This document shows, in pieces, positions 1-11,300 of a DNA stretch of 64,000 bases. This DNA comes from Bryoerythrophyllum caledonicum. Its lineage: Eukaryota > Streptophyta > Bryopsida > Pottiales > Pottiaceae. Under the pieces are notes generated by a model. The model did no database searches and was not told the DNA's origin. It worked only from the letters and a program-made list of their open reading frames with translations. The translations under genes were made by a program, and so were the position numbers. The stretch's first letter is position 1. Every line of letters starts with the position of its first letter. Location: the NCBI GenBank assembly GCA_963971425.1, contig OZ020515.1:18782637-18846636 (forward strand). Direction: 5' to 3'.

Positions 1-522
1 ATTTCCACCAATGAGATTGCTAGAATGGCCAAAGTCCGGAATTTGGGCCTTCACACTTGTACCCAAACTCCAAAGGCCGTCGTCCTACATGGCAACACTT
101 TTGGGTTGTTTTGGCGCCAAAGCGACGGCCTCTCGAGCAAAACTTGGGTCGCCCATTTTAGTCGACCCAAACTACAATCGAGAGTCCGTCGAATTTTTTT
201 ATTATTAAAATAATCAAAAAGTGACAAGATCTAGACGGCTAGATGAAAGAGACCGAATTTTTGGGCTGATTTCTTTTGGCTGATTTTGATTGGCTGATTT
301 TTTTGGGCTGATTTTTTTTGGCGTAATGATATAGAGTTTGGAGTTTGGACTTGGCCTTTGGGGCTTCACACCACGACCGGCCAATCCTTCAATCTATATT
401 ACTTAATGTATTTTTTTGGCAAAAAAGTTTGGCCTCTCGCCATAGTTTGGCCACTCATTTTGACGTTCGGCCACTCGTTTTGACGTTCGGCCACTCGACT
501 TGGGCATAGTGTGAAGCGGCCC
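1..522. mobile_element. Tourist-like (PIF/Harbinger) MITE, copy 1, 5' end outside window
   Basis: This stretch is closely similar to 2157-2673 and 49647-50185. Its right end reads GTGTGAAGCGGCCC followed by TAA. The left terminus lies before the window. The other copies show 3-bp target duplications and GGGCCGC termini, which places the family with Tourist-like MITEs. The short reading frames inside it are not conserved between copies, so it is non-coding. Confidence 0.75.
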
Positions 523-525
523 TAA

Positions 526-2153
526 GATTTGGATAGAGAGGGTGGTTTGGACGATGAATGGGTTGGTTCTGAATGAATGTGGCCGTTGTTGATGAACAAG
601 GTGGCTCTCTTTGCATCTTTGGTTGCCCAATTGCCATGTTGTCCTCCTTTTTACTCAAAAAATCTTTCGTTGTCTACTTTTAAGTGGCCTAAAATTTTAA
701 TTCTTCTTTAGAATTTTGATGGAATTTTATCTATTTTCAGTAATTTTTCTCGCCCCTATATTTCTATCGGGTAGAAGTTTGGATGGAAAAGTTCTTTATC
801 ATGGAATAATATGATATTTTATCTTAAACTTTACAATACATACATGACTCTAGTTTCATAGGATGATAAATTATGCACAATATTGTTGTAAACATGAAAA
901 ATAAATTTGTTCCTAAGATGGCACGCGTTTGCATGGTCAAAGTTGTCCGCGGGTGCCATCCTTAATTTCTTGCATTTGTTGAAGCCACCGAGTCTACCTT
1001 GAGAAAAATTCAAAACTTGTGTGGTGGCACGGGATGAATCAAACATCCAAATTTTAGTTTTCATATTTCTTACAAGGGTCCACAATGAATGCATCTATGA
1101 TCCACTCTTAACTTTTAAGTTGAGAAAGGAAAAGGTCAAATGTACATGTGCCCTTCCCATCCACCCCTATTAAGAGCGCTAATGTGTGTGGCAAATCAAC
1201 TCATATAACAAATCATGACAAAATGAGGGCTTCCTTCACTTTAATTGGAGAGAATATGGTATTTGCATGCACATGAAAAGGCAAATGTTGAGAGAACTAA
1301 ACATGAAAATTCACTTTAAAATGATTTCAAGATCTTCTATATTTTTTAATTTTTTGGTTCTTTAGTATAAAAACTTGCGTGTTTTTTGCCGCCCCTTCAT
1401 GCACTTGGCCAAGTGCATAATTGCTTCATTGCATGTTTTAAGTTCTATCATGATCACGGTCAATTTAAATTAAGTCATGGTCCACTTAACCTTAAACATA
1501 CTTCAATATAGTTGATTTAATTTCTATCATGATAGTTGACTTAAGTTCTATTGTAATAATAAACTTAAGCTTAATCATGGTTGACTTAACCTTAAGCATA
1601 CTTAAGCATGGTCAACTTAATCCTAAGCATATTTAAGCATGAACGACTTAAGTTCTATCATAATGGTTGACTTAAGTATGATAAGCTAACAACATCTCTT
1701 CTAGGCCACATGGCCTCTGGAAAATGACCTATTTTGGCATGCCTAACACAAAAAGTTGTTCCACCGCCGGAAATGGAGGTGCTATCCCGCTTTGGGCCTA
1801 GTCCTTGGATTGGTGCTCTATCGCTAAAATTTGTCTCTTTGTAGGGCAAACGAAGAATTATTGCGGGCTTATGGACTTCTCCCAATTTAGCACGTTTTTT
1901 TGCAGTGGGTGGCTGCGTAGAACTCAACACTATAAATATCAGTAACAAGCTACGCTTTGTGAGGCGCTTGTCAACACTTCTCTGAAGATGCTCCGCGGTG
2001 TCTATCTATTTTTCCCAGCTGGCGAGCGCCCTCTCTGGCCCTTGGCTGGAGGTGCGGCCCTTAGCCGGCACCCCAATCTCAAGGCATGGATGGCACGGGA
2101 CTCTCCACCCCCATTATGCTGAAAATGGCGTGGAAGGAGTAGAGATGCCAAAC
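526..2153. other. Intergenic, no gene seen; degenerate repeat at about 1438-1680
   Basis: No supportable coding region is visible. Between about 1438 and 1680 phrases such as GACTTAAGTTCTATCATGAT and CTTAACCTTAAGCATACTTAAG recur in varied order, which looks like a decayed tandem array. A TATA-like TATAAATAT lies near 1931 with no recognisable gene after it. Confidence 0.4.
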
Positions 2154-2156
2154 TAA

Positions 2157-2673
2157 GGGCCGCTTCACACCTAATGCCCGAGTCGAGAGTCCGTCGATTA
2201 CCATCAATGAAATTCCTTGAATGGCCAAAGTCCGGCCTCTCAGTCTTTGTACCAAAGGCCAAAGTCCAAAGGCCGTCGTCTTCTAGTATACCTACATGGC
2301 GGTACTTTTGGAGAGTTTTGGTGCCAAGGCGACGGACTCTAAAGCAAAACTTGGGTCGCCACATTTCTAAAGCAAAACTTCCTTCAAGAGTCCGTTGATT
2401 TTTTCAATAAAATAATCAAAATGTGACAAGATCTAGACCGTTAGATGAAAGAGGCCAAAATTTTTGGGTGATATTTTGGCTGATTTTTTTTGGCATAATG
2501 ATAGGGGGTTTGGACTTTGGACTTGGGCTTTGGGGCTTCACACCACAGCCGCCCAAAGGCTTCAATATATATATTTTAATGTTTCTTTTAATCCAAAAGT
2601 TTGGACTCTCACCATAGTTTGGACAGAAATTTTGACGGACGGACTCTCGACTCGGCCTGGTGTGAACCGGCCC
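2157..2673. mobile_element. Tourist-like MITE, copy 2, complete
   Basis: The element starts GGGCCGCTTCACACC and ends GGTGTGAACCGGCCC, forming an inverted repeat. It is flanked on both sides by TAA (2154-2156 and 2674-2676), a 3-bp target duplication typical of PIF/Harbinger Tourist elements. The body aligns with copies at 1-522 and 49647-50185. It is about 517 bp long and non-coding. Confidence 0.82.
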
Positions 2674-2676
2674 TAA

Positions 2677-4336
2677 AGTGTACCCAATTCGTTTGACCAA
2701 GTAGAAAAGTCTGGAACAAGTGGAAGCTGCGAAGCGGTTGGGCTAGCTCCGGCCACACTTGCAGAAGATTCAAAAAGCACCCCGGCACATCTCCACCAGG
2801 TCCGGGAATCGGTGGAGGTGCTCTAACCACATTTACAGTGTGCATGGAAGCTTCCCATCCACTCCAGCCATGAGCTCACTCCCACCGCACCTCCCTCTCT
2901 CCAATCACCGCCCGCCACGTCGACCCCTACACGTCCTTACGTCACATTCCATACAAAAACCCACTGCATCTCCTACCGCATACCATGTGGCGGGCCCACC
3001 CACGAGTCCCTTGCAACTCCTGCCCCATATCATGTGGGCCTACCGTTGAAACACCTTATCAATGAGCATGTGGGATAGCGGAATCTTTGGGTGATAACAC
3101 TGCAGTTTCGGTGTAGTCGTCACATTACTGTAGAAGATGGAAACGGGTGCACTACAGAAAAGCGAAAAGAAAACCGAATTTTTTACTGCTAAAATGTATC
3201 ACTTGACACACAAGTGTCCAGGAAAAGGGATTAGGTCATTTCACCAGAAACGAATCATACAGAACCTCTAAGGTTGGATGACCCATAACCACCACGAACC
3301 CCATAACGGATAAGCAAAAGTGTACCAAAACCACCACAGACCCACCCCATTTCCGAAATTTTAGGAAGTCATATATGATTGGGTGTCAGTTCATGATTGG
3401 TTCAAAGCTGCCGGTTTTTAGTCAATGCATAAGTGGTTTTTAGTACAACTTAGTGTGGAAATAGAGAGTTGTGTATGTCGAGGAATGGGTCACGGCTTAC
3501 TATCCACTTTGAAAATTTGTAGCAATTTCAATATGAAGAAATAAATGGTCGCGACAATTGCAATATTCATGAAATCCTGTTTTGAATTCCCAAAAAATGT
3601 CTTACCACGTATACAAACGCTATAAATAGGTCAGCAAGCTTAAGTTGGTGGTTATAGGTCATCCAACCTTACTAAAGGTATGATACGCTGGTGGAAAAAC
3701 ATTTCTTTCATGCATGCGGATTTTGCAGTAAGGATGCGCACGACAAGCCAGTGACGATATTGCAGCTTTACGGAGGTTTGCAGACCACAAGCTGTGGACT
3801 AGGATAGGACGATATTTTTCCTCGTCCTGACCCAGATCGTCGACGATGGAAGCCGCGACGGAAGGTGCTCTTCGTCGCCTTGCGAGGGCGTGATCATGTG
3901 GTGATCCGCCTCTCGCATTCAGTGATGTGGAAGCGACAGGACGCGAAACCAACGTCCCCAATATCTACGATTCCATCTCCGTCGTTGCTATTTTCAGTTA
4001 ACGGTTGCACAGTTCTACGACGCCTTTTCATCACCACCCAACTTGTATAAGAGCAGGTTTGCTTTTTCGGCTGCATAGATCATCTCTTGTTGTTGTGTGT
4101 TGTATCGCTTTGGAGAAAGTGCATGTGAGTATTAGCTTTGAGCTTGTGAATCCTCAAGCTACGTTGAGTCGAGAGAGATGAGGTTGTTGTGCTGAAGAGG
4201 AGAGCGAACAGCGGATTTGGTTGTGGCGACATTTTCTATGTCGAGTTGCTGGAAATTGCGCGAGAAGCTGTGGTGAAGGTTTGTGAGAGAGGAGGAGCTT
4301 GTTGCGGAGAGGGAGTTTGTTGGGGGAATTGGAGGA
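2677..4336. other. Upstream and probable 5' leader region of the GGP gene
   Basis: No protein-coding exon can be supported here. A pyrimidine-rich stretch with ACGTCA motifs lies around 2860-2960. A TATA-like box occurs at 3621 and GC content rises after about 3830 toward the GGP start codon. The transcription start and any leader introns cannot be placed from sequence alone. Confidence 0.35.
3621..3629 (+). promoter_or_regulatory. Candidate TATA box
   Basis: TATAAATAG matches the plant TATA consensus on the plus strand, upstream of the GC-rich leader of the GGP gene. It lies about 1.17 kb before the GGP start codon, so if used it implies a long or intron-containing 5' leader. No independent support exists in the sequence. 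Confidence 0.25.
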
Positions 4337-4550
4337 ATTCACGCTGGCAATTCAAGGAGTGAGGTTGTTTTCGACGTCGTCTTCGGGTTTGCGCGAGTTG
4401 GCACCACGGCTTTGCAAAGGGGACACCCCGTCCGTATGAGTGCATTCACGCTGGCAACTCAAGGAGTGAGGTTGTTTTCGACGTCGGCTTCGGGTTTGCG
4501 CGAGTTGGCACCACGGCTTTGCAGGGGAGACTTCCCGTCCGTATGAGTGC
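4337..4550 (+). repeat. 107-bp tandem duplication in the GGP leader
   Basis: Two consecutive copies (4337-4443 and 4444-4550) share an almost identical sequence containing CACGCTGGCAA, GAGGTTGTTTTCGACGTCG and GTCCGTATGAGTGCA. They differ at scattered positions. The second copy ends with the ATG at 4543 that opens the upstream reading frame, so the duplication also duplicates this ATG (first copy at 4436). Confidence 0.8.
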
Positions 4551-4977
4551 AGACATCTACCACACAGGAAACCACCAGTTCCACTCTATCTCGTCGTCTC
4601 CCTCCTTGCACGGCGGCCGGGGGGCCAGCCCCAGCGAAGGCGGTCGGCCCTCTGACCTTTCGGCGCTCGCGGGAGGAGGTCCCTGTGCCGGGGTTCCCCT
4701 GCGTGCCGTTCCGCTAGGGGACGCACCAGGGCGAGGCGCTCGCAAGGAGGGAGACAAGCCCGACGACGGGAGCACCTTTAGCGGAAATGTTGACCATCAA
4801 GAGAGTGGAGACCGTGGTTTCCATGCAGCAGCAGCTGGAGCAGGCGCCCGGCTGTGGTCGCGACTGCCTCGGCAACTGTTGCATTCCTGGTGAGCATGAC
4901 ATCTGCTGTATGTGATGGTCGGTGCTGTCTAGGTTTTCAGTTTGCTGAGATGAACGCCGTGTTTTCGCAGGAGCTAA
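4543..4977 (+). promoter_or_regulatory. Candidate regulatory upstream ORF of GGP, overlapping the main start
   Basis: A reading frame from ATG 4543 (or the near-cognate TTG at 4606) runs through a strikingly GC-rich block and past the main start codon at 4787 in a different frame. After removal of intron 1 (4890-4970) it would stop at TAA 4975-4977, giving about 117 residues (96 from the TTG). Its core, including GGRGASPSEGGRPSDLS and GGGPCAGVP, is rich in Gly, Ala and Pro. GGP mRNAs of many land plants are known to carry a conserved uORF with a non-canonical start that lowers GGP translation when ascorbate is high. Position and unusual composition fit that role. The true start, and whether leader splicing removes the overlap, are not known here. 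Confidence 0.6.
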
Positions 4978-6568
4978 ATTGCCACTATATACATTTGGTA
5001 TAAAGCAAGCTCTGAGCGCAAACAAGAGGTCGCACACCGAGAGTGACGACCACCGCGTGCCTGGTGATTTGAATGGCTTCGTGGATGATGATTCGCCACA
5101 GGAGAATTATTTCCTCGATGAACTCCTTCTCGCCCAGGTACGCCGTGTCGATTATCCTATGGCGTGCGCTGATTTCGAGAGTTCCGAGCAGTGTTGTATT
5201 GATTGTATCTGTCACATGCGCAGTGGGAAGATCGCATGGTGCGGGGGCTCTTCCGTTACGACGTGACGGCTTGCGAGACGAAGGTTTGAGTCATGACCAG
5301 TTGATGGAATTTCTCGTCGATTGCTCATTCGCGAACGTTCCTTGATTGTGTGTGTGTCTTGTTACAGATGCTGCCTGGCGAATACGGTTTCATCGCGCAG
5401 TTGAATGAGGGTAGGCACACGCAGAAGCGGCCCACGGAGTTCCGGGTGGATCAAGTCCTCCAGCCGTTTGATCCAAAGAAGTTCAACTTCACGAAAGTTG
5501 GCCAGGAGGAGGTTTTGTTTCAGTTTGGTCCAAGCGAGGACGGTGCGAGCGAGTACTATGAGAAGGCTCCTGTGTTAAGCAGCCCAAACGTCGTTGCCAT
5601 CAACGTAAATCACCTGCCTTGTTCATGCGTTAGCGTTTCTGTTGTCTGCTCACAGATTCTGAATCGGATGATGTTTGTGTGGATCCTTGCAGGTTAGCCC
5701 CATTGAATATGGACACGTCTTGCTGGTGCCACGAGTGCTGGACCGTTTGCCGCAACGCATCGACCAGGATTCATTCCTGCTGGCTTTGTATATGGCTGTG
5801 GAAGCAAACAACCCTTATTTCCGCTTGGGCTACAACAGCCTGGGCGCATTCGCCACCATCAACCACCTGCACTTTCAGGTAATGAATCGCCTGTTTGTGC
5901 AACCATAAGACATATCCGTAAGTAGTTTTGTACTAAGGCTGGATGTGAAACTGCAGGCGTATTATTTGGCGGCTCCGTTTCCTATTGAGAGAGCTCCTAC
6001 CACGAGAGTTCCGTATGGCAGGAAGAAGGGCGGCGTGAAGGTGTATGAGCTGAGCAAGTTCCCAGTCCGGGGCTTGGTGTTCGAGATGTGCAACAGCCTC
6101 GAGGATCTGTCTATGGCCGTTGCCAACGCCTGCGTCTACCTCCAGAACGAGAACATACCTTACAACGTGCTCATCACTGACCGCGGCTCCCGCGTCTTCC
6201 TCCTCCCGCAGTGCTTTGCAGAGAAGCAGGCCCGAGGTGAGGTCGACCAGGAGATTCTCGAGACACAGGTCAATCCCGCCGTATGGGAGATCAGCGGCCA
6301 CATTGTGCTGAAGCGAAGGAAGGATTACAACCTCGCCACGGAGGAGTACGCCTGGAAGCTCCTGGCGGAGGTCTCCCTCCCGGCTGAGCGCTTCGAGGAA
6401 GTGAAGGCCGAGTGCTTGAAGGCAGCCTTCGAGGGACCACCGCCCCTGGCTCTCCCAAACGACTCATGCTACAACCTCCTGGAGAAGGAGCAGGCGGTTC
6501 TCACCAAGGCCAACATTCACAAGGAGGATTCCATGGATGGAGTTGTCCCCAACGTTGTTGAAGGATGA
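4787..6568 (+). CDS. GGP: GDP-L-galactose phosphorylase (VTC2/GGP), six exons
   Basis: The enzyme phosphorolyses GDP-L-galactose to L-galactose-1-phosphate and GDP, the first committed and controlling step of the Smirnoff-Wheeler ascorbate pathway; it belongs to the HIT superfamily. Exons are 4787-4889, 4971-5137, 5224-5283, 5368-5604, 5693-5878 and 5957-6568. All introns are GT-AG, 78-88 bp, and phases join cleanly to a 454-residue protein, close to the about 440 usual for VTC2. Family landmarks are the N-terminal MLTIKRVETVVS and CGRDCLGNCC, then RGLFRYDVTACETK (residues 97-110), EYGFIAQLNEGRH, and GAFATINHLHFQ at the end of exon 5. The histidine pair of HLHFQ (about residues 247 and 249) is the HIT catalytic motif. 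QVNPAVWEISGH is also present. The start is chosen because MLTIKRV matches the family N-terminus. Translation is probably controlled by the overlapping uORF upstream. The gene appears intact. Confidence 0.95.
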
Positions 6569-8356
6569 GTTCTAAGGACGTACTTTGGTTTTTCTGTTCT
6601 GTGTAAAGACCTATTTACTGTTTGTGTAGCTTGAATTGTTCGCAGTGTATCCTGTACCATATGAAAGCTTGAGAAACAGCCGCCACCTCTTTCTCAAGCA
6701 TTTTGAACCATATCTTCTACTACGCTTGTGGTGGTATCGTCATTCTTTTCAACTGGATGAAGGGTAAATTGTCGGTCGGTACCTGATGACGGTGACATTT
6801 CCCTGGATGGTTGCTTTTTCTGCAGAAAGTGATGAATTGGGTGCTTTGCATACACAGTAGTAACAGGTTGGTGTCCACACTTGTCATGGAAGAAGTCACC
6901 TCGTGTAGAATATGCCAGTGGGATCTAGAGATCTAGGTGGTCTAGTCCTCCTGTTTACTAGAGCAACTAATCGTCCTAGTTCACCTGTAATACTACTTTC
7001 CATAAAGAAACACACGATTTGATCTCAATGCAACTGTCGTGTTGCCTTGCATTCTTCGCCAGTAGAAATTGTTCACCTTTTCTTTAAAAAGAACGATCAC
7101 ATCTGAGCAGACTGAGAAATCTATGGCAGCTAGAGACCATGCACGACATTGCCCACTGAAGTTAGCTACAACTTATCTGAGGGCAGAAAGGCAGTGAAGT
7201 CTCCACCAGAAAAACACAGTAAACTCCTGAAATCCATCAAGTCAACTATACTAGATATCTTAGAAAATATTACTGACTTGGACTGAATCCTCCGACGGCG
7301 CTGCTGAATTCATCCGCCTAAAAGAAGCCTCATAAACCCTGCCTCGGGAAAGCCGCCACAGTCATCTACCACCCTCGTAGATCCCTCTCACCGATGTGTA
7401 TATTCCGCGCAGAGAAACACCCCACACGAGGTGCGATGAAGAAGTAGAAGAAGTCGTTGCTGCATCGCAAGCGAGTTCGGGCGGTTGCAATGGGATGCGA
7501 TCAGCTGCGAGAGCGTTGCGGATTTGCAAACTTGGTGTGGTTCAAAGGATCACAATAGCGGTGAAAGTCACTCGTAGATCTGCTTGCTTGATTCCGGGTT
7601 GAACGTTTCTGATTCGGGATTTCTCAGGTTAAGAGAGTCTCTTCTTTCTTTCTGGGATGGTTTTTGTTGATTTTTGAGGTGGATTTGAAGGAGAGGGTAG
7701 TGTGATTGGGTTTGAGGTTTTTGTGGGGTTTTGGATATTTGAGGAGACAGCGGGGGTGATAATTTTCTCTGTTTTGGGGGTCTCTGATTGATGACGCCTT
7801 GGGTTTATGTTTCTTGAGGTGGAATTAAGAATCGATCGTTGATTCTTGTTTTTTGCAGGTTGATTTTCAGTGTTGTGTGTTTTTCAGTTTCGTTTTTATT
7901 GAGGGTTAGGTTGACAATGCGTCGATGGTCTTTGGGGTCTCAGGCTTCGATTCCTTGTTCCTTGAGTTAAAAGATTGTGAGTTTTGCAATTAGGAATTGA
8001 TTGTTCGTGGTTTGCAATTTTTTTCAGATTGTTCAGTTTTGCAAAGATTTTTTATGGGTTAAGTTAGGTTGAAAATAGAGGAGTCACGATCTCTGTTTTG
8101 GCGTCTTTGCTTGCGTTTTGAAGGTCACGAGACAGAAGAGGTGTGTGGTGCAATCTTAGGTCTGGGTTTGGGAGTTGGATTATTTTGCTGACGGTTTTCG
8201 TTTATGGATCAGAGTACTATGGGGTGGAGTTGCAGCAGGAAGTGTGAATTTGAGGAGTGGTGAGTGAGGTGGATCCATATGCGACGAGTATTTTGAGATT
8301 GAGGTAGGGAGGAAGTTTGGGTTTGAGGGATTGGTAATTGATAGCGACAAAGGAAG
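6569..8356. other. GGP 3' flank and probable leader of the QUA3-like gene
   Basis: No coding exon is supported. The first part should hold the GGP 3' UTR and terminator, but no clear AATAAA stands out. From about 7600 to 8350 the DNA is T- and G-rich, with pyrimidine tracts followed by CAG (for example near 7850), so a spliced 5' leader for the next gene is plausible. The exact promoter is not visible. Confidence 0.4.
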
Positions 8357-11300
8357 ATGGGCCTTACTAGTCCGCAGGAGAAGCGGCATAGTAAGCCGCT
8401 GGGAGGGCAATGGAAGTTGCTGGACGTGATCGCCTTCACAATGATGGCTGCTTTGGTCATTTTCTTCATGCTCATCTTCACGTCCCTTGGCGACTCCTTG
8501 GCCGCTGCCGGACAACGTCACCTGGATGCTGCCATTCGAGCAGATTCTACCAGCTCTAGTAAGTCAAGAGATTTCCATACGGTGTCGGAAAAGGTCTTGA
8601 AATGAGTAGTTCGTGATCATATGTTCCTGCTGGAGTTAAATGAAAACTGTGTGCAAATGATGGTGTAGTTTGCCTACAGTTACAAACAAATGCATGCAAG
8701 AGTATGCATGTAACTGTAGTTTGCCTACAATTATGAAAACTATGTGCAAATGATTGTGTAGTTTGCCTACATATATGCATACTCTCGACTGATAGTGTTT
8801 GCTTCAGATTTTTGGCAGCAGGTGGAAACGGGGCTGCTCGTTGAGTCGTGTCCGGTTCGACTTGCCGACATCATGCCGTGCCACGACCCCAAGCGAGCGA
8901 GGTCTTTCACCAAGGAGCGGAATGTTTACAGAGAACGCCACTGTCCGCCTCTGGAAGAAAAACTGAGATGTCTTATTCCCCCTCCATCCGATTACCAAAT
9001 TCCTGTCAGATGGCCTGAAAGCCTCCAGAAAGTAAGTAGTCCGAATGTTGCTTCGTTTTTGAATTGGTAGATAACACTAGGTTAGGGGTTTATCCAGTGT
9101 GTTAACCCTTAAACGTCAGTCAGTCGGGAACCGTATATACATGCACGTATTTTATTCTGTAGAATACCAAAAATGTATTAAACTTTAGCAAGACTTACAC
9201 CTTTAGATTGAAGAATTTTCAACTAACATTTTTCATTTGGAGGTCATTTCAAGATCTGAACCTTATCATGTTCAAATACGACACCATACATGTAGAATAC
9301 TGTGACCTTCTGACGTTTAAGGATTAAGGTTTATTTAGTGTTGATTGAGGGTTGACTAGAATTGACACATGGGATTTGTTGTCAGATATGGTTCAACAAC
9401 ACGCCACACAACAAGATCGCGGAGCTGAAATTTGATCAGGGCTGGATGGCGCAAGAGGGTGATTATTTTGTGTTTCCAGGGGGCGGAACCATGTTTCCAG
9501 ACGGTGCAGAGGGGTATGTGCAGCAGCTTGAAAAGTATATACCTTTCGGGACTAATTCTATTCGCACTGCTTTGGATATTGGCTGCGGGGTATGTGACTT
9601 CCTACATATGACTTCCTCTTCTTCATTTGTTTCATGGCGTGCTGAGAAAGTGGGATCAAATTGACGTCGGGCTTGCTGGAGCTGAAAATCCATGAATTAG
9701 TGTGAACTGGTTGCTGTGTATGTGTGGTGTTCGCTTCCAGAATGTTGCTCAATTTTTTATGGGCAATTTTTCATATGCTCCTTATCTTAAATAGCATGCA
9801 TTTGCTCATTTCCCTCAAGAGATCGAGTCTTACTTTGAGTGATGGAATGAGGTGGTTCAATGTGCAGGTGGCTAGTTTTGGGGCGTTTTTACTCAACAAG
9901 GAAGTGCTTACAATGTCGGTGGCTCCACGTGATTCACACAAGGCACAGATTCAGTTTGCTTTGGAAAGAGGTCTTCCGGCTTTTGTTGGCATGCTCGCCA
10001 CACAGCGCCTCCCGTTGCCTTCATCTTCTTTTGACCTCATTCACTGCTCGCGCTGCCTCGTCCCATTTGCTGCCTTCAGTATGTCTTCCACTCCGACCTC
10101 TTTTTTTTCAGAGTTCCCAACTGTAGTTGTAAGCATCAGTTGCGATAAGAGCTTGGATAGATGATTTTGCATATCTGTTCTGTTTATTTCAAACACTACA
10201 ATTATCTGCAGGGTCCTTGGTACAGTATGCATAGTGTTCTATGAATGTGATAGCATCCCGGAAACTTTGAACATTTGCTCTTGATCGTCTGTCAGGTTTA
10301 TGTTGAGAACTATTGTAGTCGGTTCTGGATAAGCATTGTCTTCTTGCTGTATCTCTGGATGGGTTTAACAAGCGGTTTCTTGCAGATGGTTCTTACTTCA
10401 TTGAGATTGACCGGCTGCTGCGACCGGGGGGATACTTCGTTCTATCAGGCCCTCCAGTGAACGTTCCGGGCAAAGAGAGAGAGTACGAGTCTCTACAAGA
10501 GCTTGTATCTGAGAAGATGTGTTACAGAGTGGTCGCTACGTTAGACAAAACGGCGATCTGGCAAAAGCCAAGAAGCACATCGGATCTTGTTATTCGCGAA
10601 AAGCAGGTCCCTCCTTTCTGTACAGACCATCATCCTGATAACGCCTGGTAAGTATTTCCCTTGTTATTCAAGGAATTTCTAGCTTGTCATAATATTTGCT
10701 CGTAAAAAATCTCCTTGCATCGGGAATGAAGAAAGTGCTGTGATGTTTTTTTCTCTTCAGGAATGTTCAATTGGGTGAGTGTATTAGTCGGGCTCTTGAT
10801 GACCAGTTGGAGCAGCTAGATTGGCGAAAACGTCTCGAGGTTATCCCAAAACGTCTCTCGGAAGCGCTGAATGATGAGGACTTGGAGTTTGGTAAGGACA
10901 CGAGGAGATGGCGTCGTCGAATTCGGTACTACAAAGAGGTGTGTGTGCTTTGTTGTCCCAATTGACTGCAGCGGTTACATTGTCATGTTTTTCCCTTCAA
11001 ACTTTTGAGATATAGTCCCTTGTGTCCCATGATAGCTTCCACATCGTTAAACCAAATTGTGTCCAAAACAAAGTTGATTGAAGGTTCATTCAATCTTGTG
11101 CAATAGATGAATGTGTCTGATGTCGATAGTACCCACTTAATAGACATCTACAGGTTGGTTACAGGGTTAAGGTTTAGGGTGCCTGAAATGAAGTTTATTG
11201 GTTGAGCACTATTGGTTGCCTTTCAGGTTGAGAAACTTGGGATAATGCCTGCTCAAATGTCTCATAACACCTCTAGTTAATGGGACGCAACTCACCCTTG

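Noticed and set aside
2174..2398. Open frames within the Tourist-like elements
   Set aside because: They are not conserved among the three copies and encode no transposase.
4557..4775. Minus-strand Pro/Ala-rich frame
   Set aside because: It is the antisense shadow of the GC-rich GGP upstream ORF.
9724..9867. 5' part of the open frame 9724-10164 as coding sequence
   Set aside because: It is intron 3 of the QUA3-like gene; the acceptor CAG at 9865-9867 precedes the family-conserved VASFGAF.
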